DNA of 64,000 nt from Thalassospira indica (GTDB taxonomy: Bacteria; Pseudomonadota; Alphaproteobacteria; Rhodospirillales; Thalassospiraceae), in contig NZ_CP031555.1 of assembly GCF_003403095.1 (NCBI RefSeq), forward strand, positions 2,921,001-2,985,000, given 5' to 3'. Positions 1-8,184 of the stretch are shown here, piece after piece (positions within the stretch are counted from its first letter, which is position 1; every line of letters begins with the position of its first letter). A program made the translations under genes and the position numbers. The notes below the pieces were generated by a model. That model did no database searches. It had not been told where the DNA came from and saw only the letters and a program-made list of their open reading frames with translations.

Positions 1-245
1 CGGTACGGCAACCGTGTTCACAGCCGTTTCGCAAAGCTCGCCATCGCCAATCGACAGCGGCAGGACATCGGGCTTGGTGCCAATGGTGCCACTTTCATAA
101 ATCAGGGTGATGTCTGGCGCATGGGTCAGGCGCGCCAGATTGCAGGCCGCCGATGGCATACCAATACCAACAAAGCACACATCGTCATTTTTAAGCGCGC
201 GTGCAGCGGATACCGTCATCATTTCAGTCGGGGTATATTCAACCA
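1..245 (-). CDS. pcaJ: 3-oxoadipate CoA-transferase subunit B (N-terminal part)
   Basis: Only the first 81 codons are inside the window; the gene runs off the left edge. The visible protein starts MVEYTPTEMM and carries the CoA-transferase signatures VGIGMPSAA (about residues 24-32) and LIYESGTIG followed by LPLSIGDGEL, typical of the beta subunit of glutaconate/3-oxoadipate CoA-transferases. With the alpha subunit just upstream it should move CoA from succinyl-CoA to 3-oxoadipate, the step after PcaD. An AGGAAAG-like ribosome site precedes the ATG. It appears to be the last visible gene of the pcaDCHGIJ operon. Confidence 0.88.
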
Positions 246-260
246 TGATCTTTCCTCCGC

Positions 261-1115
261 TCAGGCTTTGTTTGCGTCGCGCTTGGCCGCGAAATCTTCG
301 GGGCCGCCATTGATGACATGTTCTTCAAGCCATGCCTGGAACGCGTCGCGATCACGCGCAATCGGATCCCACGCCTTATAGAACGCGTTGTCGCGCTTGT
401 AATAGCCTTGGGCATAGGACGGATGCGCCCCGCCCGGCACTTCGACAATTGCGGTCATGGCCCAGTTCGGCAACATGACGGCATTGGGCGAAATGTCGCC
501 GAAATCATCGACAATCTCTTCGACGGTGATGATCGATTTTTTTGCCGCCAGAACGGCTTCTTTTTGCACACCGACAATGCCTTCAAACAGGACATCACCC
601 TTTTTGTTGGCTTTCTGGGCATGCACCACGGTGACGTCCGGGCGGATCGCCGGAACCGCCGCCAGGCTTTCACCGGTGAACGGGCATTCAATGAATTTGA
701 TATTCGGGTTCACGCGCGGCAGTTCCGCACCCCGATACCCCTTAAAAACCGCACACGGCAGGCCAGCAGCCCCCGCGTCATAGGCATTGGCCATGGCCGC
801 ATGACTGTGTTCTTCAATCTCAAGCTTGGTCGGCCATTCTTTTTCATAGGCATCGCGCAGACGGTGCAGCGATCCAACACCGGGGTTACCGCCCCAGGAG
901 AAGACCAATTTTTTCGCGCAACCCGCACCGATCAGCTGATCATAGATCACATCGGGCGTCATGCGGATCAGGGTCAGATCCTTGATGCCCTGACGAATGA
1001 TTTCGTGTCCGGCAGCATGCGGGATCAGATGGGTAAAGCCTTCCATCGAGATGGTGTCGCCATCCTTAACGCAGGATGCGACGGCCTCTTTAAGCGACAT
1101 AAAACGTGCAACCAC
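261..1115 (-). CDS. pcaI: 3-oxoadipate CoA-transferase subunit A
   Basis: A 284-residue alpha subunit of the family I CoA-transferases (Pfam CoA_trans). The protein has SMEGFTHLIPHAAGHEI near the N terminus and a FSWGGNPGVG segment near residue 90. Its length fits the glutaconate-CoA-transferase-like CatI/PcaI type rather than the shorter ScoA type. A GTG start at 1115 is preferred because AGGAG sits seven bases upstream; an in-frame ATG lies at 1100. It precedes pcaJ by 15 bp and follows pcaG by 130 bp, so both subunits are probably co-transcribed with the pca genes. Substrate assignment rests on the operon. Confidence 0.9.
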   Translation of the reverse strand: MVARFMSLKEAVASCVKDGDTISMEGFTHLIPHAAGHEIIRQGIKDLTLIRMTPDVIYDQLIGAGCAKKLVFSWGGNPGVGSLHRLRDAYEKEWPTKLEIEEHSHAAMANAYDAGAAGLPCAVFKGYRGAELPRVNPNIKFIECPFTGESLAAVPAIRPDVTVVHAQKANKKGDVLFEGIVGVQKEAVLAAKKSIITVEEIVDDFGDISPNAVMLPNWAMTAIVEVPGGAHPSYAQGYYKRDNAFYKAWDPIARDRDAFQAWLEEHVINGGPEDFAAKRDANKA

Positions 1116-1245
1116 GGCAAAACTCCTGTGGCATCAATTCAAAACATAGAAATGCGGGGCAATCGCCCCAAAGGAAATTCAGGTCGATGGCTGCGACCGC
1201 CGGCTTTCCCCAAAGCAGCGGACGCAGCCATCGGACCAGATCGAC

Positions 1246-1833
1246 TTACACGTCGAAGAACACGGTTTCCGCGTCCCCCTGCATGTGAATATCGATCCGG
1301 TATTCAATCCCCGTCGGGGTTTCGACACGCTTGGCAATCAGGGTGTCACGACGATTTTCTGGCACCGACTGCAACACAGGGTCTTTTGCATTGCGATCAG
1401 CTTCGTCGTCGAAATAGAAACGGGTAAAGGCATGGACCAGCATGCCGCGCATGAAGATGATCACGTTGACAAACGGTGCACCGGCATCGGCAACGACGCC
1501 CGGCTTTACCGTGTCAAACCAGAACCGGTTTTGCGCATCTGTACCCGTACCGCAACGGCCAAGACCGCGGAAATCGGTTGCTGACACATCAACCGGCTTT
1601 TCGTTGTAATTGCCATTGGCATCAGCCTGCCAGATTTCGATCATCGCGTCATTGACCGGGTTGCCTTCGCCATCAAAGACAGTACCAGTGATGCGGATGT
1701 GTTCGCCCGCTGCATCCGGGCCAGCAACGGTCGGATCGGCGATGTCGGTAAAGTCGTATGCGTACTGGCCTGCGGTCAAGCCATAGGCGAAATACGGACC
1801 AACCGTCTGTGAGGGGGTTTCACCATAAGCCAT
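1246..1833 (-). CDS. pcaG: Protocatechuate 3,4-dioxygenase alpha subunit
   Basis: A 195-residue intradiol dioxygenase alpha subunit. It starts MAYGETPSQTVGPYFAYGL, the usual PcaG N terminus, and has the Dioxygenase_C fold. In the strand where PcaH carries its iron ligands, PcaG reads VNVIIFMRGMLVHAFTRFYF and lacks the Tyr/His set, as expected for the non-metal-binding subunit. With PcaH it forms the enzyme that opens protocatechuate to 3-carboxy-cis,cis-muconate. The start lies 3 bp after the pcaH stop, so translational coupling is likely. Confidence 0.95.
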   Translation of the reverse strand: MAYGETPSQTVGPYFAYGLTAGQYAYDFTDIADPTVAGPDAAGEHIRITGTVFDGEGNPVNDAMIEIWQADANGNYNEKPVDVSATDFRGLGRCGTGTDAQNRFWFDTVKPGVVADAGAPFVNVIIFMRGMLVHAFTRFYFDDEADRNAKDPVLQSVPENRRDTLIAKRVETPTGIEYRIDIHMQGDAETVFFDV

Positions 1834-1836
1834 GAC

Positions 1837-2538
1837 TTAATTCTCCATCGGGGTGCCGTTGCGTCCACGCAGGACAATGTCAAACTGATAGCCCAGTGCG
1901 AAGCCTTCCTCGGTCTTGTCGATCGAGAATTTGGCAATCAGGCGTTCGCGGGCGGCTGCGTCTTCGGTACCGAGGAAAATCGGATCAAGATCAAGCAGCG
2001 GATCACCCGGGAAATACATCTGGGTTACAAGACGGGTGGAAAAGCCCGGACCAAACAGCGAAATGTGGATATGGTTGGGACGCCATGCATTGAAGTGGTT
2101 GCCCCAAGGATAGGCACCCGGCTTGATGGTATAGAACTTGTAATTGCCCTGATCATCGGTAAAGCAACGCCCCGACCCACGGAAGTTCGGATCCAGCGGC
2201 GCATCATGCTGATCAACCTTATGCACATAACGCCCCGCAGCATTCGCCTGCCAGATTTCAACAAGGGTGTTGGGTTGCGGGCGACCATCGGTATCCATCA
2301 CACGACCATGAACGACAATGCGTTCACCAAGCGGCTCGCCATTGACAAGGCCGTTTTTGGTCAGATCGAAATCAAGCTCTCGCACGCTTGCGGGCGCAAA
2401 GCGCGGACCGGTGCTTTCGGTCAAACCCGATTTGATGGCAAGTGGTGCCTGGGTCGGACCACGCAACAGGGTCGATTTGTAACCGGGTGCGATATAGGGG
2501 GCGTGGGAGCCCCAGTCACGCGGTTTAAAGGTGGACAT
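1837..2538 (-). CDS. pcaH: Protocatechuate 3,4-dioxygenase beta subunit
   Basis: A 233-residue iron(III)-binding subunit of protocatechuate 3,4-dioxygenase. The non-haem iron ligands can be placed: Tyr104 (GRYVH), Tyr143 (PGAYPWGN), His156 and His158 (RPNHIHIS), with the conserved Arg153. An N-terminal PCDO_beta_N region precedes the Dioxygenase_C domain. It sits between pcaC (6-bp gap) and pcaG in the operon. Catalytic residues are complete, so it should be active. Confidence 0.96.
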   Translation of the reverse strand: MSTFKPRDWGSHAPYIAPGYKSTLLRGPTQAPLAIKSGLTESTGPRFAPASVRELDFDLTKNGLVNGEPLGERIVVHGRVMDTDGRPQPNTLVEIWQANAAGRYVHKVDQHDAPLDPNFRGSGRCFTDDQGNYKFYTIKPGAYPWGNHFNAWRPNHIHISLFGPGFSTRLVTQMYFPGDPLLDLDPIFLGTEDAAARERLIAKFSIDKTEEGFALGYQFDIVLRGRNGTPMEN

Positions 2539-2543
2539 GAGGC

Positions 2544-2948
2544 TTACTCTCCCTTGGGTGACGCGTCTGATGCCGCGTCGATCTCGGCATAGGTTTGTTT
2601 GGCAATGCGAAAGGCCGTATTGGCGGCGGGAACGCCTGCATAAACCGCAACATGCATCAGGGTTTCACGGATATCGTCGCGCGTTGCCCCGGTGTTCAAG
2701 GTCGCCCGGATGTGCATGGCGAGTTCTTCCTCGTGGCCAAGCCCCGCAAGCAGCGCGATGGTCACGATGGAGCGTTCACGCTTGGTGAAGGCGTCGCTTG
2801 TCCAGACACCGTTCCAGACATTCTCGGTGATATAGCGCTGAAAACCCTCGTCGATTTCCGTAATTTTTTGGGTGGCGCGATCCACATGTGCATCACCCAG
2901 AACGGAACGGCGGGTTTTCATGCCAACGTCATACCGGCTCTCAGACAA
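2544..2948 (-). CDS. pcaC: 4-carboxymuconolactone decarboxylase
   Basis: A 134-residue protein of the CMD/AhpD-like fold with GMKTRRSVLGDAHVDRA near the N terminus and LGHEEELAMHIRA in the core, both typical of PcaC. It decarboxylates 4-carboxymuconolactone to 3-oxoadipate enol-lactone. The TTG start at 2948, overlapping the pcaD stop by 8 bp, is preferred over ATG 2921 because the RYDVGM segment is conserved in the family. No muconate cycloisomerase (pcaB) lies between the visible pca genes, so that step must be encoded elsewhere. Confidence 0.93.
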   Translation of the reverse strand: MSESRYDVGMKTRRSVLGDAHVDRATQKITEIDEGFQRYITENVWNGVWTSDAFTKRERSIVTIALLAGLGHEEELAMHIRATLNTGATRDDIRETLMHVAVYAGVPAANTAFRIAKQTYAEIDAASDASPKGE

Positions 2949-3741
2949 GGTTCTTCTCCTTGGTAAATCGGTCGATCAACCGGGTCAGCAATTCCGGGGT
3001 TTCGATGCATGGCAGATGCCCGACCCCGTCAATCAATTCAAATTCCGCATTGGGGATCATGTCTGCCGTCGCGCGCACCACATCGGGTGGTGTGGCGAGG
3101 TCTTCCGATCCACAGATACATAATGTCGGCACTGCAATTTTCGCTGCTGCATCGCGCAGATCTCCATCGCGCAGCGCAATACAGGTCCCGATGTAACCTT
3201 CGACCGTGGTGCGCACCAGCATGTCACGATACATCGCAGTTTCGAGAACCCGCTCCTTGCGGAAGGTCGGCGACAGCCAGCGTTCCATGATCGCATCGCC
3301 CATGGATGCAATTCCGTCCGCCTTGATCGCCTCAATCCGGGTGTTCCAGCTGTCATAATCGCCAAGCTTGGCGGCGGTATCACACAGGATCAGACCCCGC
3401 ACGCGGTTTGGCACCATCTCGGTGACTTTCTGGGCGATCAGACCGCCAACAGACAGACCGCAAATGATCACCTGATCAAGGCCAAGGTAATCAAGCAACC
3501 CGATCAGATCATTGGCATGCAGCGCGACGTCATAGGGCGCATCACCAATACCCGACAGGCCATGCCCGCGTTTGTCATAGGTAACAATGTTGAACTTTGA
3601 GGAAAGCGCATCAACGACATCATCCCAGATGCGCAGATCCGTTCCCAGAGAATTTGCAAAGACCAGCACAGGGCCGTTTTTCGGGCCCGACTGGCTGTAA
3701 TGAATGTGTGTCCCGTTGACCGGGGCGACTTTCAGACTCAT
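2941..3741 (-). CDS. pcaD: 3-oxoadipate enol-lactonase
   Basis: A 266-residue alpha/beta hydrolase. The nucleophile elbow is GLSVGG (about residue 99 onward), the acid is in CGSEDLATPPD and the histidine in GVGHLPCIE. It hydrolyses 3-oxoadipate enol-lactone to 3-oxoadipate. ATG 3741 is chosen because AGGGTGGA lies just upstream; a GTG at 3753 is in frame but would overlap that site. It is the first gene of the operon and is transcribed away from pcaQ through a 145-bp AT-rich control region. Confidence 0.93.
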   Translation of the reverse strand: MSLKVAPVNGTHIHYSQSGPKNGPVLVFANSLGTDLRIWDDVVDALSSKFNIVTYDKRGHGLSGIGDAPYDVALHANDLIGLLDYLGLDQVIICGLSVGGLIAQKVTEMVPNRVRGLILCDTAAKLGDYDSWNTRIEAIKADGIASMGDAIMERWLSPTFRKERVLETAMYRDMLVRTTVEGYIGTCIALRDGDLRDAAAKIAVPTLCICGSEDLATPPDVVRATADMIPNAEFELIDGVGHLPCIETPELLTRLIDRFTKEKNLV

Positions 3742-3783
3742 TATCGTTTCCACCCTGCTTGTTTGCCCTCACATTCGCAGATG

Positions 3784-3840
3784 GATTTGGTTATGTAAAA
3801 TGAGGAATTGCGTAATTTGCATAACTATATAATTATGCAT
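3784..3840. promoter_or_regulatory. pcaD/pcaQ divergent control region with LysR-type boxes
   Basis: An AT-rich intergenic stretch between pcaD and pcaQ. At 3818-3839 there is a 22-bp palindrome with 7-bp perfect arms TGCATAA and TTATGCA and one internal mismatched pair. At 3787-3796 the sequence TTGGTTATG reads ATAACCAAAT on the other strand, and this 10-mer recurs at 4831-4840 before the TRAP genes. ATAACC matches the half-site described for PcaQ in rhizobia. A LysR activator binding here and controlling both directions is inferred. Confidence 0.65.
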
Positions 3841-3886
3841 GAACCAGCCATAAGAACATTCTAAATTGTTGATGTATAGGGCGCCC

Positions 3887-4828
3887 ATGCTTGATCAACG
3901 CATTAAATTCCGCCATCTGACCTGCTTTCTTGAGGTCGCGCGCCAACGCAGTGTCGTCAAGGCAGCCGATACGTTGTCCATCACCCAACCCGCTGTTTCC
4001 AAAACCATTCGCGAGCTTGAAGAACACCTTGACGCGCGGCTGTTTGACCGATCAAAGCGCGGCGTCACCCTGACCGATTTCGGCAAGGTTTTCCTGCGTT
4101 ATGCCGGGGCCAGTGTCACCGCCCTGCGTCAGGGTGTCGACAGTATCAGTCAGGTGCGCATGCAAGGCGGGATTTCGATCAATCTGGGGGTTCTGCCAAC
4201 GGTGGCCGCCAGCGTCATGCCCAACGCCATCCGCCATTTCAAAACACTCAGCCCCGACACCACGGTCAAGGTTGTGGCGGGGCCGAACGTGATGTTGATG
4301 GGGCAACTCCGGGTGGGCGAACTTGATCTGGTGGTCGGACGGCTTGCCGAACCCGATCAGATGTCGGGATTGTCGTTCATACATTTATATTCCGAGCATA
4401 TCTCGCTGGTTGCGCGGCCGGGGCATCCGTTGCTGGCCGACAAGAACCCGGACATTACCCGCATTCGGGAATTCACCGTTCTGGTGCCCCCCAAACATGC
4501 GATTATTCACCCCACAGTGGACAAGATGCTGATTGCGCATGGTATTGGCGCCATCCCTGACCGTATCGAAACCGTTTCGACATCTTTCGGACGTGCTTTT
4601 ACGCGCGAAACCGATGCAATCTGGATCATTTCGAACGGGGCTGTGGCATCCGACATTGCCGAAGGGCATCTGGTCGAACTGCCGATCGATACCAGCGACA
4701 CCTTTGGTCCTGTTGGCTTGACGACCAGAATTGATTCGCCAATTTCGCCGCCGGTTGAAATGCTGATCAATGCTGTGCGTGAAGAAGCACAACGTCATCA
4801 CAGTGCACAGGCAGGGGCGAAAGGATAA
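3887..4828 (+). CDS. pcaQ: LysR-type activator of the protocatechuate genes
   Basis: A 313-residue LysR-family regulator. The N-terminal winged HTH covers about residues 6-63 (FLEVARQRSVVKAADTLS, then QPAVSKTIRELE) and is followed by a periplasmic-binding-like effector domain. The beginning MLDQRIKFRHL is typical of PcaQ. ATG 3887 is chosen over the upstream in-frame TTG at 3866. Divergent placement from pcaD matches the known PcaQ arrangement in alphaproteobacteria, where the pathway lactone or its precursor acts as co-inducer. Confidence 0.9.
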   Translation: MLDQRIKFRHLTCFLEVARQRSVVKAADTLSITQPAVSKTIRELEEHLDARLFDRSKRGVTLTDFGKVFLRYAGASVTALRQGVDSISQVRMQGGISINLGVLPTVAASVMPNAIRHFKTLSPDTTVKVVAGPNVMLMGQLRVGELDLVVGRLAEPDQMSGLSFIHLYSEHISLVARPGHPLLADKNPDITRIREFTVLVPPKHAIIHPTVDKMLIAHGIGAIPDRIETVSTSFGRAFTRETDAIWIISNGAVASDIAEGHLVELPIDTSDTFGPVGLTTRIDSPISPPVEMLINAVREEAQRHHSAQAGAKG

Positions 4829-4830
4829 TC

Positions 4831-4873
4831 ATTTGGTTATGGATATGTGCTTACATATCATTATACATAACCA
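4831..4873. promoter_or_regulatory. PcaQ-like boxes and hairpin before the TRAP operon
   Basis: Between pcaQ and dctP, TGGTTATG (4834-4841) and CATAACCA (4866-4873) form an inverted repeat. Nested inside is GATATGT-GCTT-ACATATC at 4842-4859. The half-site ATAACC is the one seen upstream of pcaD, and the 10-mer ATAACCAAAT occurs in both regions. This suggests that the transporter is under PcaQ control. The element could also act as a weak terminator for pcaQ, although no T-run follows. Confidence 0.55.
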
Positions 4874-5061
4874 TCACGTAGCGATTAGATTGCCTTTAAT
4901 TCGACATGGCTGAAATGCGCCAAACGCAAGTCATGTGATAAAAAGAAGAACAAAAACAATAACAAAAAGAACTCTTGGAAAACTTCGCACGCTAGATGCG
5001 CATCGTGGCTGAACGTTTGTCAGCGCAATGAACGCGACAAGACGTTCAAAGGAGGAAGAGA

Positions 5062-6093
5062 ATGAAACAGATCACCAAATTGCTTGCCGGTGCAGCTGTC
5101 GCGACCATGGTGTCGTTCGGCGCACACGCACAGGAAGTCACCCTGACCGTCCACCATTTCCTGGGTCCGAAAGCACCGGCCCAGTCGAAAATGATTGAAC
5201 CATGGGCCAAGAAAATCGAAGAAGAATCAAACGGCCGTATCAAGTTTGAAATCTTCCCGTCCATGTCGCTCGGCGGCAATCCGCCGGAACTGTATCGTCA
5301 GGTCCGTGACGGCGTTGCCGACATCGTCTGGACCCTTCCGGGTTATACCCCGGGCGTATTCCCGCGTCTTGAAGTGTTTGAACTTCCGGGTGTTCACCTT
5401 GGTGATGCACGCGCAACCAACCTTGCGATGTGGGATCTTCGTGATGAATATGCCGAAGACCTCAAGGATATTCACCCGCTTGCCGTTCACGTGCATGCCG
5501 GTCAGGCAATCCACCTGACCAGCAAGGAAGTCCGCACGGTTGATGACGTCAAGGGCCTGAAGCTGCGTACCCCGACCCGTACCGGTTCCTGGGTGATTGA
5601 ATCCTGGGGCGCAGAGCCCGTTGGCATGCCGGTTCCGGCCCTGCCGCAGGCCATGTCGCTTGGCGTGGTTGATGGCGGCCTGGTGCCGTTCGAAGTTGTG
5701 CCGCCGCTGAAACTGGCTGAACTGATTTCCTATTCTGTTGAAGGCGAAGGCGTTAATTCACGCTTTGGCACCTCGACCTTCCTGTTTGCCATGAACAAGG
5801 ACCGTTACGAAAGCCTGCCCGATGACCTGAAAGAAATCATCGACCGCAACTCCGGCCGTGATTTTGCCGCCGAAATCGGTGACGTGTTTAACGACGTTGA
5901 AGAAGTCGGCAAGCGCATGGTCAACGAAGGCAAAGGCCAGGTCGTTCAGATCACCGCCGCCGAAAAGGCAACCTTTGACGATGCGTCCGCCTCGGTCGTC
6001 GATCGCTGGATCGAAGAAGCCAATTCCAACGGCATCGATGGCGCGAAACTTGTCGAAGATGCCAAGGCCGCTGTTCAGAGCCACACCAAGTAA
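5062..6093 (+). CDS. TRAP transporter substrate-binding protein (DctP family)
   Basis: A 343-residue periplasmic binding protein. A Sec signal peptide is visible (MKQITKLLAGAAVATMVSFGAHA, cleavage after AHA about residue 23), followed by the DctP fold. The motif LRTPTRTGSWVIESWGAEPVG near residues 168-190 contains the Arg that usually contacts the substrate carboxylate. A strong AGGAGG ribosome site precedes the start. The neighbouring pcaQ and its boxes suggest that the ligand is an aromatic acid such as protocatechuate or 4-hydroxybenzoate; this is inference. Confidence 0.92.
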   Translation: MKQITKLLAGAAVATMVSFGAHAQEVTLTVHHFLGPKAPAQSKMIEPWAKKIEEESNGRIKFEIFPSMSLGGNPPELYRQVRDGVADIVWTLPGYTPGVFPRLEVFELPGVHLGDARATNLAMWDLRDEYAEDLKDIHPLAVHVHAGQAIHLTSKEVRTVDDVKGLKLRTPTRTGSWVIESWGAEPVGMPVPALPQAMSLGVVDGGLVPFEVVPPLKLAELISYSVEGEGVNSRFGTSTFLFAMNKDRYESLPDDLKEIIDRNSGRDFAAEIGDVFNDVEEVGKRMVNEGKGQVVQITAAEKATFDDASASVVDRWIEEANSNGIDGAKLVEDAKAAVQSHTK

Positions 6094-6121
6094 CATCCCG
6101 ACGTTGCTGGTAAATCTTGTG

Positions 6122-6150
6122 GGGTCACGTATCATGGCGATACGTGACCC
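6122..6150 (+). terminator. Intercistronic hairpin between dctP and dctQ
   Basis: A perfect 12-bp stem GGGTCACGTATC / GATACGTGACCC with a 5-base loop lies in the 83-bp gap between dctP and dctQ. It has no T-run, so it is more likely an RNA-stabilising or attenuating structure than a full terminator. Such hairpins commonly allow more binding protein than membrane subunits to be made. Confidence 0.6.
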
Positions 6151-6176
6151 TCTGTTCCCGCAAGAATGTTAGAGAT

Positions 6177-6674
6177 ATGAAAAACGTGCTCTACAAGGCC
6201 GCTTCGTGGCTTGCTGTTGCCGGTGGCATGCTTGCCCTGCTGATCTCGATTGTTACGATCGTAAACGTGACCGCCTTTGGTCTCGACAAGATCGCCCGGC
6301 TGTTTGATGCCAACGTCCCGGCCATTATCGGCTATGAGGACTTTGTCAGCATGATCGTCAGTTCGGCAGCGTTGATGTTTTTCCCTTATTGTCAGGCACA
6401 TCGCGGCCATGTCGCGGTGGACGTTTTCATCAAGATGTTTCCTGACTGGTTTGCGCGGATGGTCGACACCCTGTCATCCGTTCTGATGACCGCACTCGCC
6501 CTGTTTCTGGGTTACATGATGGTCAACGGCCTGATCGAGGTGCGAGGCGATAATACCCTTTCGGCAATTCTCGGCTGGCAAATCTGGCCGTTCTATGTCC
6601 CGGGCATCATTGCGATGTTCCTGTGGGCGGCGATTGCCGGAACTCAGATTTTCGAAAGAGAGGCCGATGTCTGA
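6177..6674 (+). CDS. TRAP transporter small membrane subunit (DctQ family)
   Basis: A 165-residue membrane protein with four predicted helices (about residues 12-35, 55-75, 92-112 and 135-155). It contains the CQAHRGHVAVDVF segment near residue 75 that is characteristic of DctQ. ATG 6177 (MKNVLYKAASW) is preferred to an upstream frame start at 6117, which runs through the intercistronic hairpin. The stop overlaps the dctM start by 8 bp (ATGTCTGA), indicating translational coupling. Confidence 0.9.
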   Translation: MKNVLYKAASWLAVAGGMLALLISIVTIVNVTAFGLDKIARLFDANVPAIIGYEDFVSMIVSSAALMFFPYCQAHRGHVAVDVFIKMFPDWFARMVDTLSSVLMTALALFLGYMMVNGLIEVRGDNTLSAILGWQIWPFYVPGIIAMFLWAAIAGTQIFEREADV

Positions 6675-8058
6675 ACGTGAATTGATCGGCCTTGGTGGCC
6701 TTGCCCTTCTCTTTGTGATCCTGGCACTGCGTGTGCCCGTCGGCCTTGCCATGGTCGGTGTCGGCATTGGCGGCAACTATGTGCTCAGCCTGTTTTTCCC
6801 GTTCCTGCGCTTTGATCCTTATTTGCAGCAGTTCAAGTCCCTGCTTTACGGGATTGTCTCGAACTACGAGCTTTCCGTGGTTCCACTGTTTGTTCTGATG
6901 GGCTATCTCGCAAGTCAGGCCAACCTGTCACGCGATCTGTTTCAGGGTGTGAATGCCATCCTCGGCCGTTTCCGCGGTGGCGTTGCCATGGCGGCCATCG
7001 GGGCGTGTGCCGGTTTTGGCGCGGTGTGTGGATCATCCCTTGCCACCGCATCAACCATGGGCAAGGTCGCCCTGCCCGAGCTTGACCGCCTGAAATACTC
7101 ACCGCGTCTGGCGACCGGCACGCTGGCCGCCGGCGGCACGCTGGGCATCCTGATCCCGCCATCAGTCGCACTTGTGATCTATGCCGTGACCGTGGAAGCA
7201 TCGATCATTCAGATGTTTCAGGCCGCCATCATTCCGGGCCTGATTGCGGTTCTGTTCTTTATGGCGGTGATTGCCATTCAGGTGCGCCTGAACCCGTCAC
7301 TGGCCCCGAAACCCGAACCGATGCCAGCCGCCGAACGCAAGGAAGCCTTGCTGCGCCTGATCCCGGTGATGGTGATCTTTGGCTCGATCATTCTGGGGCT
7401 CGGTGCCGGTCTGTTCACCCCGACACCGGCGGCCGGCGTGGGCGTTTTCGCCATTCTGGTCTACGGCGTCTATATGCGTATTCGCGGCAAAGGCGGACTG
7501 ACCTGGAAAGGTTTGCGCCAGTCGCTGAAAGACACCGCCATCACATCCTCGATGATTTTCTTCATCCTGCTGGGGGCGGAAATCCTCAAGGGCTTCTTTA
7601 GCCGCGCGAACCTTCCGGCCTATATGGCCGAAGCCGCCGCCACCAGCGGCTTTGATCCGTGGCTTGTCATGGTTCTCATGCTGCTTGCCCTGATCCTTCT
7701 GGGCTGCTTCATGGAAAGCCTGTCGATGATTGTCGTGGTCATCCCGTTCTTCTGGCCGGCCCTTGTTGATATCAATGGTGGCGACTGGGCGACGGCGGCA
7801 ACCGCGGCCTATGGCATGGGGACCGAGGATCTGAAGATCTGGTTCGGGATCCTCGCACTCATTGTCGTGGAATTGGGGCTGATTACGCCACCGGTGGGGC
7901 TGAACGTGTTTATCATTAACGCACTCGCCAAGGGTGTGCCGATGAGCCAGACCTTCCGCGGTGTGATGCCGTTCTTTGGCGCCGAGATTATTCGTATTCT
8001 GCTTCTGATCTTTGCGCCAATATTAACGTTGTTTGTGCCAACGCTGCTTGGCAATTAG
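6667..8058 (+). CDS. TRAP transporter large membrane subunit (DctM family)
   Basis: A 463-residue ion-coupled transport subunit with about 12 membrane segments. DctM-family hallmarks are present: GACAGFGAVCGSSLATASTM, GILIPPSVALVIYAV and ELGLITPPVGLNVFIIN. With DctP and DctQ it forms a sodium-coupled TRAP importer. The start overlaps the end of dctQ. A strong terminator follows at 8078-8113, so dctPQM is a closed transcription unit. Confidence 0.93.
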   Translation: MSERELIGLGGLALLFVILALRVPVGLAMVGVGIGGNYVLSLFFPFLRFDPYLQQFKSLLYGIVSNYELSVVPLFVLMGYLASQANLSRDLFQGVNAILGRFRGGVAMAAIGACAGFGAVCGSSLATASTMGKVALPELDRLKYSPRLATGTLAAGGTLGILIPPSVALVIYAVTVEASIIQMFQAAIIPGLIAVLFFMAVIAIQVRLNPSLAPKPEPMPAAERKEALLRLIPVMVIFGSIILGLGAGLFTPTPAAGVGVFAILVYGVYMRIRGKGGLTWKGLRQSLKDTAITSSMIFFILLGAEILKGFFSRANLPAYMAEAAATSGFDPWLVMVLMLLALILLGCFMESLSMIVVVIPFFWPALVDINGGDWATAATAAYGMGTEDLKIWFGILALIVVELGLITPPVGLNVFIINALAKGVPMSQTFRGVMPFFGAEIIRILLLIFAPILTLFVPTLLGN

Positions 8059-8077
8059 CGACGCTAACAGAACTCGG

Positions 8078-8113
8078 AAAAGCCCGCCCGTCATATTGGC
8101 GGGCTTTTCTTTT
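8078..8113 (+). terminator. Rho-independent terminator of dctPQM
   Basis: Stem AAAAGCCCGCC / GGCGGGCTTTT with a 9-base loop, followed by CTTTT. It starts 20 bp after the dctM stop and ends about 70 bp before the next start codon. Confidence 0.88.
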
Positions 8114-8184
8114 GGTCGGTCCGAAAACACGCTAAACTACCGCCAATCAATCCTCTATCCGGCGATCCAAGGATCAAGGCATCC

